Assembly (NCBI GenBank): GCA_014529385.2
Contig: CM043969.1
Coordinates: forward strand, 24,815,946 to 24,879,945
Direction of reading: 5' to 3'
DNA from: Adiantum capillus-veneris
Taxonomy: Eukaryota > Streptophyta > Polypodiopsida > Polypodiales > Pteridaceae
DNA length: 64,000 nucleotides
The notes under the pieces are model-generated. The model worked only from the letters and a program-made list of their open reading frames with translations, searched no databases and was not told the DNA's origin. Below, piece by piece: positions 1 to 11,364 of the stretch. Position numbers and translations under genes: made by a program. Numbering within the stretch: position 1 is the first letter of the stretch; the number at the start of each line of letters is the position of its first letter.

Positions 1-87
1 TCTAAGTTGTCAACACCTACTAATAAAGGAGCTATTGGTTTTGATTTGATAGGCTTGTGAGCCTTGTAATAGTGTTGTTGCTAGAAT

Positions 88-639
88 TTAAATAGTGTTT
101 TCACTCAAAGGTTGTTTCCATAATGGCTTCAAGAGGTTGTTCTTGCAAGTCAATGTCCGACATATCCAATCCAAGTTTTGCTCCCATGTGAGAGTAGTAT
201 AAAAGGTATTGGCGAGGTAATTTGGCACCAAAAAGATCCAAATAATGAGATTAAATGCATTTTTGGAACCTACCAAAGAGAAGAGTAGTTGAGCATCATG
301 TAGATCAATTCGAGTTTCCATAGGGGTTTGAGATCAATGAAGAGAAAGAGAGGAGGTTGTCAAAGATCTATATTTCAAAACTATTTTAAAGATACAAGGG
401 GCTCTCATCTCTATGAGGTCCAATTTAAGCAATTCACCACCTTTGGTGTCCTCCATGTGCAACAAAGATGGGTCTAATAACCATGATATTGCTCTCCCCC
501 TTTCAAATACAAGCCCAACATTGTCCGACAACAAGGATTGGAACTTGAATGGAATGTCTTGCAACCTTTCCCGTGAACGTTTGTAAGAAGCATGGAATAT
601 ACATGCTCTCATCACATGCACACAATTGAATATTTTCAT
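88..639 (-). other. Unrecognised minus-strand open frames, possibly a decayed retroelement piece
   Basis: Two short open frames lie back to back on the minus strand, 334-639 (101 codons) and 88-321 (77 codons). The second begins with METRIDLHDAQLLFSLVGSK, which reads faintly like the gag region of a Ty1/copia element (a run of D-A-Q-L-L-x-S-L followed by short hydrophobic stretches). No catalytic motif or zinc knuckle is visible. I do not recognise the first frame. With a plant repeat on the other side this is more likely retroelement debris than a gene, but I cannot prove either. Confidence 0.2.
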
Positions 640-1385
640 AGGTGCATTGGGATATTTTGTGTATATCTTACTCTCAATTCAACGTGACACCCATACCTTG
701 CATGTTGAGAGCCTATGCATCCTATGAGGTGATTGCATTGCAATATAACTTAAGTGGAATAAGCATGGAAAACCATGAGACAATAATCCTCGATAATAAA
801 AAGAATATCGTGTTGCCAAAATCTTGATTTACCTCTTACATTCTCTAATCAACATCAAGGAGTGGGTCTGCATTTGAGCCTTGCTTGGCTAGTTACATGA
901 GTAACTTTCATGTGCATCTATCAAGTATGCATCATGCAAAAATTAATGAACAAGTTGAATCACCTTGACTTCTTTTTGAGCCTTGCTCTACTCTAACTAA
1001 TGGAATGCATTTTAGACCATTTGTGATTTGTATTGCCTTGCTCTACTATTATCATGACTTGCTTGATGACCGATTGGTAAGCTTGGAAAGCATTGTACTT
1101 AAATAAATTCATATTATATGAGATTTTCACTTATGATAATCACATATATATTGTCATTGATAGCCAAGATGTATATGCCAACCATTAAAACTTGTCAATA
1201 AACTCATCGCATCATTCATGGATGGCCGAAGGCCTTGCCAACCATAAAAACTTAAAATTTGAGTTGCATATTGCAAGCATAAACACATTAGACCTGAGTG
1301 CTAAGAAACCCTCAATCTAAGAATTAGAGCATGCCTTGCATATGCATAAAATGCAAATTTTGGGTCTTGAATTTTGATTTCTCAC
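640..1385. other. Spacer without recognised content
   Basis: AT-rich sequence with no long open frame, no microsatellite and no similarity that I can see to the other repeats in the window. Nothing is called here. Confidence 0.4.
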
Positions 1386-1389
1386 ATGC

Positions 1390-3130
1390 ACTTGGGTGCT
1401 AAAGCCAAATTAAAGAATTTGTGACTTGTAGGCATATGAAAGTTTTCTACTATGAAAAATGGTCCCTTCCTTCCATTGCAGTGTGTGTGTGTGAGAGAGA
1501 GAGGGAGAGAGATTTTATTATCATCCTTTGAGGTCAAATATGACCTATGGGGCCAAAGTTTTATGTGATGTAGTATGTGTGTGGCTAATGAGTGATTCTT
1601 GATAGTCTCAATGGAGAGCCCACACTGTGGCTGGGAGAGGAAAGTGTGTAGGTCTAAGTCATGGTTAAAAATGTGACGGAAGCACGTACAGATGTGACCA
1701 AAAGTTGAGCACTCTAGTAGTGTGTGGTACTCAAATTGTCGAATTTGCAGTGAGCATAGTGTGCACACTTGATTTGACTCTTCTCCATTTCCCCAACGCC
1801 CTATGGGAGCTAAGTCGAATGGATAGAATAGTGCATATCACAGACAAGGGGATAGGCTCAAGCATGTAAGGGTGAATACGGTTTTCTCTTTCAGCAAAGA
1901 ACATGATTTTGTAGTTGGGGGCAATATGGGTGGTGTAATGTATAAAGTGTGAACCCCCATATTTGTCCCAAGCCGTAATACATTGGCATTGTAGAAAAGC
2001 TTCATTCACTTGGGAGTCTATTGAGGCATCATGTAGCAAGTGTAATGCACCCCATTTTCCAAACCACTTCTTTATATCTTGCATCCATCCCATGCTCAAG
2101 ATCTTGCTTTTATGTGTCTTTTGAACTTTTTTTTCTTGCTTCCCATGCAATTGTAGGAAGTTGATGCGAGGGGTTTTGACACATCTTTATCATGTACTCC
2201 ACAACCCTTTCCATTCCCATAACCTCAATTGGAAGAGATCCCGACTCAAGAAGTAGGAACAATACAATCTCTTGCCTTTCAATTGACTTTCCTCCATGAG
2301 AACACGAAGAGTAACAAGATGATCAATGATGCTATGGCATCGACAAGAACCCGCTTGTCTTTTTGTACGCTTTTCCATTCTCTTCAGCCCAATCACTCAA
2401 TTTTATCTCCATTATGCACCCAAAAACTTTTCCATAAGAGACCCAATCATTATAGTCCGATAGCTATTTACACCCCCTCCTTTATGCAAATGCTTGACCC
2501 AATTAGTACTCCAATCACAAGGCATACCATGTTGGTTGATATGCAAGGTTGAACATATCACACATCCACTCATGTGTAAAGTCTCCTATCCGTTTAATAA
2601 TTTTGGCTTGATACCTTGAAGATCTCCCGCTTAGCGAGTGGCTAACTTTTCAAGCCCACATCACACATCCTCAATAGTAAAGAAAGAGGGCATACATGGG
2701 ATTGAATCATAAAAAATGGAATTCTTCCAACATTTTGCTGCTCATAAAGTTGCCTACAAGATTCAAGTTACCAAAAATCTCAACCCTCTTGGCCCTCAAG
2801 TTTCTCCAAAATCTTCCACATACATGTGCCTTTTCTTGGAATTGAAAAAATTGATGTTTTACTTCCCATCTTCTTCTCTTCTTTTGAGTCATTTCCTTGT
2901 TGCATGCAAATGACTTTGATAGTTGTCTTTTCCCATAGTTGCATCAAGATTTATCAAGCATCTTGACATTCTTTGTCAAACCACTTTTTGCGTGATCTAT
3001 CTTTGTTGATACCATGGACATGCTTATGGAAAATCATTCTTCAACACAAGAGCAAATGACTGTTGAAATCTTCCCGTTTAGATTCCACTGATGCATGTTC
3101 AAGCTTTGTCATCCATAACTTTTACTCAAC
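1390..3130 (-). pseudogene. Decayed non-LTR retrotransposon (LINE) fragment: linker, partial RT, C-terminal Cys/His tail
   Basis: Read on the minus strand, several frames line up as one broken LINE protein. Near 3000-2930 there is a KKWFDKECQDA stretch typical of the region between endonuclease and RT. Near 2560-2200 comes the RT start: NSYRTIMIG, then KRTKRQAG, IIDHLVTLRVLMEE and KGKRLYC. The frame then jumps to about 2150-1760 (SKILSMGWMQDIKKWFGKWG, then ICTILSIRLSSHRALGKW) and to 1768-1390, where CTLC followed by EYHTLLEC gives the C-x2-C...H-x4-C tail found after RT in many LINEs. The RT core with the catalytic aspartates is missing, so there is a large internal deletion as well as frameshifts and stops. 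Family knowledge supports the LINE call; the exact clade is not determined. It abuts a gypsy pol fragment at about 3134. Confidence 0.7.
1490..1765 (-). repeat. LINE C-terminal segment also present at 32097-32350
   Basis: The reverse complement of this stretch matches 32097-32350 for about 250 bp, from TACCACACACT through CTCTCCCAG to GATAATAAAATCT, followed in both cases by CT-rich sequence. This is the Cys/His tail and 3 prime end of the same LINE family in two places. Confidence 0.75.
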
Positions 3131-3133
3131 CAT

Positions 3134-4494
3134 CCATCAAAGCTAGAGGTAATAAAAGGATGGCCTAAGCCAAGGAATCTACTCGAGCTACGAAGATTTA
3201 TTGGTATGTGTGCATACTATAGATAGTTCATAGAGAAATTCTCTCTAATAGCAGGACCATTACATAACTTAACGAAAAAGAATGTTAGGTATACATGGAC
3301 CGCAAAAGAGCAAAAATCTTTTACAAGCTCAAAGAGAAGCTTATCCCCCAACCTGTGCTTACACTGTCAAATCTCTCAAAGCCATTTGAGGTCCAACGTG
3401 ATGCTTGTGGCAATTGCATTGCATCAGTTTTTCTATAAGAAGAGCATGCCATAGAATACAAGAGTCAAAGGCTTAACTCTGATGAGCGAGTATTGGGCAT
3501 ATATTAAAAGGAGCTTCTAGCTGTTTACATGCCATATACTCATGGAAGCACTATCTTTTGGGGACTCCATTCATCCTACGCACTGATCACCAAAGCCTCA
3601 AGTATTTTATGATGCAACCACCCTCTCCGCCAAACAAATGACGTGGATAAATTTTCTTTCGCAATTTAATTTTCATATTGCTCACATTGCTGGCAAACAC
3701 AATCAAGTGGCCGATGCACTATCATGATGGCCAAGAGAAAATGTGGTATCTATAGCAACTCACAATCATCTATGTTTTATGATAGATGAGTATGCTACTG
3801 ACCCCCCGATATCAAGGATGTGATTTCAGCCCTTGCATTAGGGAAGAAAGAGGAACCATTAACCTTGGAGGATGGTTATCTTCTCTATGACAATAGGCTA
3901 TGTGCTAGTAACTCACTTTGTGAAAAAGTAATGTATGAATCCCATGCTTCTCCTTATGCAAGACATAGAGGGATTCAACCTACTCTTTGAGGAGTAGAGA
4001 CCTACTTCTATTGTCCCACAATGAAAATAGACATACAAGAGTATGTTTCAAAATGGGTGGTATGCCAAAAGTATGACAGGGGGAAGCAACCTGGATTATT
4101 CCATCCATTGCAATTCCTGATTCAACATGGTAGAGAATATCCATGGATTTTATCTTTGGATTGCCCAAGTCTATCCATGGGAATACATGAATATGGACAA
4201 TAGTTAGACATATTTAGCAAACAAGTACATTTTATACATGTCAAAAAGACTATTAAGGCACACCAAATGGCAACCCTCTTCATATCTCAGATATTCAAAT
4301 ACCATGGCTTGCCAACATCTATAGTGTCGGATCGAGATCCTAGAATGACTAGTAATTTTTGGAAGGGTCTCTTTGAAAACCTAGGCACAAGGTTAAATTT
4401 CTCTTCGGCCTATCCCCCACAAACGGATGGTCAAAGTGAGATAGCTAACCTTACAAATCTAGATCTACTAAAAACCTATGTCATGAAAGTAGAT
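3134..4494 (+). pseudogene. Ty3/gypsy pol remnant (RT end, RNase H, integrase)
   Basis: The sequence is collinear with 16185-17535. In broken frames it shows the end of RT (LRRFIGMCAYY), an RNase H region (FEVQRDACGNCIA, then HIAHIAGKHNQVADALS), the integrase zinc-binding arm (ESHASPYARHRGIQPT, then VVCQKYDRGKQ) and the integrase core (FKYHGLPTSIVSDRDPR, then SSAYPPQTDGQSE). The catalytic D of the SDRDP motif and the Q-T-D-G-Q-S-E block are readable. Several in-frame stops and a shortened start at the LINE junction make it a pseudogene. It is interrupted at AGAT by a solo LTR and resumes at 6326 with QLSQWKKYLPLVEYAYNN. Confidence 0.8.
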
Positions 4495-6325
4495 TGTAAT
4501 GGGAACGGCCTATGAACTTTGAGAATAGTGGAATGAAGATAATTAAAGTGAGCATTTTTGGGAGATCACTTTAAGAACATAGAGGATGAACTTAATTGAT
4601 GGTAGCGACATAAACACAGTACTTAATTAACTTGGCATGAACAATACTTTTGCAAGAGAGAGAGTATTAGAGAACATGACAATAGTTGACCGGATTTACT
4701 TGGAGCCGGTCCCCCCTCCAAAAGGCGTTTATATTATAGATTGTCCCATCAAGAGAGACTTTGTTACAATACAATCTTTGTGTTCCCTGTGACCTTGGTG
4801 ATGCTATGAAGATGGAAAGCTTCATGCATCACGAGCTTAACATAAACTTTGCAAAAAGCATTAACTATCCCAAGCCTTAGTCCCAAGGCCTCAAACACCT
4901 TCGAAGGTGGAGAGAGCTAGCGGGGAATGACGGTAGGGAAGAGGAAGAAGAAACATTCCATAAGAGAAAGAAATAGTTCCTCACTTATCATCACTCTTCT
5001 TGCTTAGCATATCATAATAGAATAGTAATGAAGATGAAGAAGATGGCAAGATTAAGCATTGAAGCATGGCTCTTGGTTGGATTTTCATTCCATAGCCAAG
5101 AGTGTTGGTGTAGGCTCTCCACTTCTCAACAAGCTTGGAGAAGGATATGGAGCTCTTGCACTTTGCACTCCACACAATGAGAGAATGTGTATGTGTGTGG
5201 GAGAGTATACCCCCCTCTCTTGCTTGGTCCACACATTTCTCTCTCCCTCTCTCTCTAGTAATATTTAATTATATCATTTGGGACATGTGTTCTCTTTTTT
5301 CTCTTTGAGACAAAAAACTTAATTATTTATTTTTATGTATCTAAATTCTCATTGGACCTCTTTAAAACCTATCCAATAGCATTCAAGCACATCATGAGGG
5401 CCACATGTGGAGGATCATTTAAACATGTGTCTTTTATGCTTAATAAGTCATTTGGTTGAATTCAATACTTCAAGGACCTAATCTATCAACAAGCAAGCAT
5501 GTGTCTTTTATGCTTCTTAAGTCATTTGTTTTGAATTGAATACTTCAAGCCTTATTTAATCAAGCATGGAAACGTGCATGCCTCATGAGAATTTATCTTT
5601 GAATCTAACATTTAAAAAACCTATTAACATGTGTCTTTTATGTTTATTAAGTCATTTGGTTGAATTCAATACTTCAAGGACCTAGTCAATCAACAAGCAA
5701 ACATGTGTCTTTTATGCTTCTTAAGTCATTTGTTTTGAATTGAATACTTCAAGCCTTATTCAATCAAGCATGGAAACGTTCATCCCTCGTGAGAATTTAT
5801 CTTTGAATTTAACATTTAAAAAACCTTAGTCATTTTGGCATAAAAATCACCTCAAGCTTTGGGCAAAGTTCCCACAACCACTTTAAGCATCTTAGCACTT
5901 CATGCTTGGGTAGAATTCCCACCTCGAGGTTAGCCCTAGCTTGCGTAAGGTCAAAGGATTTTTTAACACTAACTTTTGGAGGTCTTTAATGAAGCTAACC
6001 CTAAGGTCTTTAAGCTCCAATAGATGCATGTTCCTCTTTGATAGACTACCTCCTTTTGGATCCCTATTGAGATGTAACCATCTCTCCTCTTGGTCCCTTG
6101 TTGAGGTAAATCTAGAAGCACTTATTGCACATTGCTCTTTGATAGAGCGTCTCCTTTTGGACCCTATTGAGATGCAACCATTTCTCATTTTGGTCTCCTA
6201 TTGAGATAGGTCTAGAAGCACATATCTGTATCCTAACTCTTGTTCCCCTTTTATCTTCCCATATTCAGTGATCAGTTTAATATGAGAAAATAATTTGGTA
6301 AAGTTAAATATTATATTTTATGACA
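4495..6325 (-). mobile_element. Solo LTR of the gypsy family, inverted, inserted in the integrase region
   Basis: The block begins TGTAATGGG and ends TTATGACA. Its reverse complement (TGTCATAAAATATAATATTT...) matches the start of the forward LTRs at 7328 and 19185, and its other end matches theirs. It splits integrase exactly, since pol continues across it, and it is flanked by AGAT on both sides (4491-4494 and 6326-6329). At 1831 bp it is about 200 bp longer than the other LTRs, which the internal tandem duplication at 5422-5825 explains. Confidence 0.8.
5422..5825. repeat. 204-bp tandem duplication with inner sub-repeats
   Basis: Two copies start at 5422 and 5626, each beginning AACATGTGTCTTTTATG and ending near CATTTAAAAAACCT. 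Each copy contains a second, diverged ATGTGTCTTTTATGCTTCTTAA sub-unit, so the array has four related sub-units. It lies wholly inside the inverted solo LTR. Confidence 0.85.
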
Positions 6326-7327
6326 AGATCAACTCTCACAATGGAAAAAGTACTTACCCCTTGTAGAGTATGCGTACAATAACACCGTACACACTTTCTA
6401 CAAGGAACTCACCTTTCGAGGTCATAAAGGGAAGATCTAAAAGTCCCTTGCTACTTAAGGTACATGGAAAGATCTTCATTGTGCTCATGAGTATAGTTGA
6501 AATCTTGCTGCTAAAAAGCACAGAACAGCATTAGCTTTTAAGAAAAAAAATTGGGTCTTGCTAAATTTCCCAAGGCTAGATTAAGGCAAACTACGGGCAA
6601 GAATCCTACGAGCCACTAGAAGTATTGTACTAAGTTAGATAAAGATACTACGGTCCTTTTCAAATTCTTAAGCCAATCAACAAGAGGACTTATCAATTAA
6701 ATTTTCCCAATCATTGGCTCATACAAAATGCTTTTCATGTGAGCCTACTCAATCCTTGCAATGGAGAGCCACCAACATAACCAATAAATGAAGACCCTCC
6801 AGAGATCAAGAATCAAGAAGAGGTGCTACAACCCAAATCCATCCTTTGACATAAAAGACAAGGTGCTAAGACATGGTAAGATTATCTGACAGTATCTTAT
6901 CAAGTTCAAGAATTATCCTTTTGAAGATGCTAGATGGATGCAAGGAACACAGCCTAAGGATGATATGAACCTTGTCAATGCTTACAATGCTACACTAGAG
7001 TAAGAAAATGTAAATTCATTTTAAATGAACAACGGTTTTTTCTTATAAGACTCTCTCTTTTCCTTTTTTTGTGCACAAATTTAACAAGTCCCAAACATCA
7101 AGCAGAATTTGTCACTCTACTTTGGAAGTATGATATGGACTAAAGAGAAGACATGCTTGCGGCAACTGAGTCTCTCAAGCACCAAATGGATTAGTCATCC
7201 ATTCTAGAATGATGTCGTAGGGACAAAAGGGATCCTTTGCCCGCTAGCAAATCATGGACTAATGACTAGGTTTACCTTCTCCACCTCATTGTCGAGGATG
7301 ACTATGATTTCAAGAGAGAGGTAATGT
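6326..7327 (+). pseudogene. Ty3/gypsy pol 3 prime end with chromodomain remnant and polypurine tract
   Basis: The integrase C-terminal side resumes at 6326 (VEYAYNNTVHT). From about 6695 to 7005 a broken frame reads FPNHWLIQNAFHVSLLNPY, then EVLQPKSIL, VLRHGKII, YLIKFKNYPFEDARWMQ and NLVNAYNATLE. The Y-L-x-K-F/W-K-x-Y-P-x-E-x-A-x-W pattern is the core of a retrotransposon chromodomain, which in this family sits at the C-terminus of integrase and guides insertion. A single-base frameshift and two stops disrupt it. The end, AAGAGAGAGGTAA just before TGTCATAAAA at 7328, is the likely polypurine tract. Confidence 0.7.
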
Positions 7328-8943
7328 TGTCATAAAACTTAATATCTAACTATACCAATTTATTTTCTCATACTAAACTGATCATTTAAAATGGGAAGAT
7401 AAAAGGGATCAAGAGTTAGAATATTAATATGTGCTGCTAGATCTATTCTCAACATGGGACCAAGAGGAGAGATAAAGCTTAACTCAAAAGGGTCCAAATG
7501 GAGAGGGGCTACCAAAGGAGCAATGTGCACTTAATGGATCTTTTAAAGACCTTGGATTAAGCTTCATTAAAGCCTACAAGGGTTAGTGTTAAAAGCCCTT
7601 AGGCTTAGGACCAAAGGGGTACTATTGCCTATGGTAAATATTTTAAGCCTTTGTAGATTTGGACTATGGTCACCAACTGGATGAAAGTGGCCAAGTGGAC
7701 ACTCCCACTTGCATGGGGCAAGCCTCATTGCTGGGGATGAGAGAGAACACACAAACACACACACACTCTACAAGAGCTCCTCATTTTCAAATAAGGCATA
7801 TAGGACACATGTCAAGCTCCTATGCCCCCAATGAAGCCTGAATCCTATTGGATGGCCTATGGCAAGGACCAATGAGAATTAAGCTTGAGTAAATTGTTCT
7901 TTAACAATTTAGAAAAAACCTAGAACTGATGAGATTTAAGACCCCTAATTCCTATTGGATAGTCTACCAAGGGGTCTAATGAGAATTAAGCAACCCTTAA
8001 GCTAACTTAATTCCTATTGGCAAGTTGACCTAAAGGACCAATACAAATTTAGGCTCATTTAATTGATAATCTAAGTTCTCTCTCAAAAGGGGAAAGGAGG
8101 ATACTTGTCACAATTCTACACCCCTTGCTTGAAATGAACTTAGTCTCTCATTGGCTTGGCCCTGGCATGGACCAATGAGGTGCAAGCTAGAGCTAGGAGA
8201 GAGAGCGGTCCACCAAGCAAGAGAAAGCTCTCAAATTTTTCACACACACACACACACTTTCTCATGTGTTGAGCAAGAACTCCATCTCCTTCTCCAAGCT
8301 TGAGAAGTAGAGAGCCTACACCAAGACCTCTTGGCTATGGAATGCAAATCCAATCAAGAGTCAAGCTTCAATGACATGCTCATTTTCTCTATGATCTTTA
8401 TTACTATGCTAACCTAAGCTCTAAGAGTAATCTATGGTAAGGAGAATACTTCTTTTTTGTATGCTACATCTTATTCCTCTTTACTTCCCTAACTCCTTGC
8501 CAGCTCTCTCCACCTTTGAAGGTGTTTGAGGTCTTGGGATTGAGGCCGGGGACAAGTTTATGCTATTGCAAGTGAGTTTAATTGTTGTTTTGGGCATAAT
8601 ATTGGTGCATGAAGCTTTCCATCTTCATGGCATCAACAAGATCTCAAGGAGCACAAAGAATGTATTGTACAAAGTCTCTCTTTATGGGAGAACATATAAT
8701 ACAAAAGCCTTTTGGAGGGGGGATCGGTGCCAAGTAAATTCGGTCCTCAACTATTGTCAATTTCTCTAATTCTCTCTCTTTTACAAGTATTGTTCATGCC
8801 AAGCTAATTAGGTGTCATGTTTATATTGCTATATTTAATCAAGTACTTCCTCTTTATCTTCATGAGGAATTCTCCTAATGAAATTCTCACTACTATCATT
8901 TTAATTCCACTACAATCAATTTTTTTAGCCTAATTTTGCTACA
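7328..8943 (+). mobile_element. Gypsy-family LTR 1
   Basis: Starts TGTCATAAAAC after a polypurine tract and ends TTTTGCTACA directly before a primer binding site. It is 1616 bp long and serves both as the 3 prime LTR of the pol remnant to its left and the 5 prime LTR of the gag segment to its right. It carries a short CA run at about 8241-8260 and a TATA-like ACATATAATAC at about 8693. Confidence 0.85.
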
Positions 8944-8957
8944 TTGGTATCAAAGCT
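8944..8957 (+). other. Primer binding site, initiator tRNA-Met type
   Basis: TTGGTATCAAAGCT follows the LTR end at once. Plant LTR elements primed by initiator tRNA-Met carry TGGTATCAGAGC here; this copy differs by one base. The same place in the downstream element (13336 onward) is more mutated. Confidence 0.75.
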
Positions 8958-9062
8958 ATTGGTTTTTCTTTTCTTATCTAAGAGGAGAGGTCCTAAAAGC
9001 TTTTCACGAGAGGTTTCTAAGCTACCAAAGCATAAGTTAGCGTACACCTAAATTTTGCTAGC

Positions 9063-10768
9063 ATGGCTGACAATAATAAAGAGAGTAGAATGAATATTGA
9101 TGACTTTGATTTTGCAAATGAAGTTTCTACTAATGATGCCCCTATGCTTGTGGATTATTTTTTCACCAGGCTACAATAATACATGAGCAACCCCGCTCTA
9201 CAAACAACTTTGCACCCATGGGATTCTCCAAACTCCCCAAGAAGAGAGACTACTTAGGAAGCCTCCCGGTAAGACTTCCAAAAGAAGACTTTTTCCGGTG
9301 AGAGAAGAGGAGGAACCCTATGAAAGAGAAAGAAGTGAGTCTCCAAACCCTTTGAAAGATGTGGCTCCATGACGACGATAGTCACGAAGATCTCCAACTC
9401 CTCCTAAGAGGAAAAGATCACCGCATAGTCCCTCTCCTCGAAGTCCCAAGAGGGAAGAGAAGAGTCAAAGGAAGAAAAAGGAGAGAAAGAGGTCACGCTC
9501 TTCTCCATCTTCATCACCTTCTTCCTTGAAGAGAAAGAGGTCACCATCTTCTTCATCCTCATCACCTTCCTCTTCTTTCGATGAAAGTAGTGGCATATCC
9601 CATAAAGAGCCTAGAAGGAGAGGGCATCGGAAGTCTTATGCAGCTTGGAAAAGTTCCAAGAAGCTCAAGAAGTTTAAGGAGGAAGAAAAGAATATCTATT
9701 TTCTCACCTATGATGGCACCTTTGGTGCTACGGACAAAGTCTTGGCTTTCATCCAGCAATTTGATGCGGCCTTTGGAGATCATGGCTTCATGGAGCCCTC
9801 TAAGCTAGACATGTAGCTATGCATTTTCAAAAGTCCGCCAGACAATGGTGGGCTAGTCTACAAGCTAATGGCAAAGCTCCAAGGATGAGGATAGCCCTAA
9901 GAGCTTCCATAATGAAGCAGTTTCTTGCAAGCGATGCCAAAGACAAAGTTCTTACCGAATGGCAAAGTTTGAAAGTGTCTCCCTATGAGTCTATCTAGAA
10001 GTATGTGGACAAGTTTTGAGATTTGCATCTCAAAGACACTATCTACAAAAAGATAGACTTTGGAGAACAAAACCAACAATTTTGCAATGGGCTATCTAAA
10101 GACATGCTCCAATATGTCAATTCTCAAAGGCCTAGGACCATCTGTACGGTCATACAGCATACTATGGTCGCTTCACGAATTAATTTCCAACAAGGGGCTA
10201 AAAGGAATTCTAAGCCAATGGAAACTAAAAACCAAAATGAGCCTAAAGAGAAGAACGATGCTCAAAATTCTTCTAAAGGCAGCTCTAGCAACAACAACAA
10301 AAAAGGTAATGTGAAAGGAGTCTACAAAGATAAGAATAGACTCTCCCTTGAAGAGCTAGAGCGGTTTTCCAAAGACAATAAGTTCTTGAAGTGCAGGGAG
10401 CAAGGACATGACTATCGCACTTGCCTCCAAAAAAAGCGTGCAATGAGCCAACAAAAGCTTTTATGGATTGAAACTCCAAAAGGAGGTGCTCATTGCAAAC
10501 GATCTCCCCTTTCCTATGCTTGAGGAAAGGTGAGAGAGACTGATGCCTTTATCCTTTTTGACCCTGGCTCAACGAACAACTTTATATCAACGCAATTGGC
10601 TACCAAGTTAGGCATACAAACTTTTGAGATGGGAGACACTGGGACTACCGATGGGGCTTTCAAGGGACAAAATGCCTCCATTACTCCCTTGATTGGGAAA
10701 TTGAAGCTTCATGTCCAAAGCTACATCGACAAAGAGGACTTTTTCATCTCCCCTCCCCAGCACGAGGA
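9063..10768 (+). pseudogene. Ty3/gypsy gag and partial protease (truncated element)
   Basis: Starts at ATG 9063 (MADNNKE...), collinear with the better copy at 13455. A Ser/Arg/Lys-rich stretch (9480-9660) is followed by the gag core (FQKSARQWWASLQANGKAP near 9830) and a zinc knuckle region at about 10380-10435. There the first cysteine of C-x2-C-x4-H-x4-C is lost (FLKCREQGHDYRTC). The protease start reads FILFDPGSTNNFIS near 10550, with D-P-G in the place of the usual D-T/S-G. Homology stops abruptly at about 10768, where LTR sequence follows, so RT, RNase H and integrase are absent. Stops at several positions. Confidence 0.75.
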
Positions 10769-11036
10769 GTCCAATGAAATTAAGTAGCCCACAAGGTAGC
10801 TTAATTCATTGGCCAATTGACCTAGAGGACCAATAATAATTTAGCCTCATTTAAATGATAATCTAAGTTCTCTCTCAAAGGGGAAAGGAGGACACTTGTC
10901 ACAATACTACACCCCTTGCTTGAAATGAACTCAGTCTCTCATTGGCTAGGCCTTGGCATGGACCAACGAGGTGCAAGCTAGAGCTAGGAGAGAGAGAGAG
11001 AGGGGTCGACCAAGCAAGACAAAGCTCTCATTTTCA

Positions 11037-11070
11037 CACACGCACGCACACACACACACACACACACACT
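11037..11070. repeat. CA microsatellite in LTR 2
   Basis: A CA-dinucleotide run interrupted by two G substitutions. The corresponding place in LTR 1 and LTR 3 carries a shorter CA run. Confidence 0.9.
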
Positions 11071-11364
11071 TTCTCATGTGTTGAGCACGAAATCCATCTC
11101 CTTCTCCAAGATTGCGAAGTAGAGAGACTACACCAACACCAATTGGCTATGGAATGCAAATCCAATCAAGAGTCAAGCTTCAATGGCATGCTCAATTTCT
11201 CCACCATCTTCATTACTATGATAATCTAAGCTCTAAGAGTAATGCTAAGGAGGTTGCTTCTTTCTTGTATGCTACATCTTCTTCCTCTTCACTTCCCTCA
11301 CTCCCTGCCAGCTCTCTCCACCTTTGAAGGTGTTTGAGGTCTTGGGATTGAGGCCAGGGATAAG

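Noticed and set aside
9581-9816. Overlapping frames at the Ser/Lys-rich gag start
   Set aside because: Shadows of the gag N-terminus; the copy at 13929-14223 shows the same pattern.
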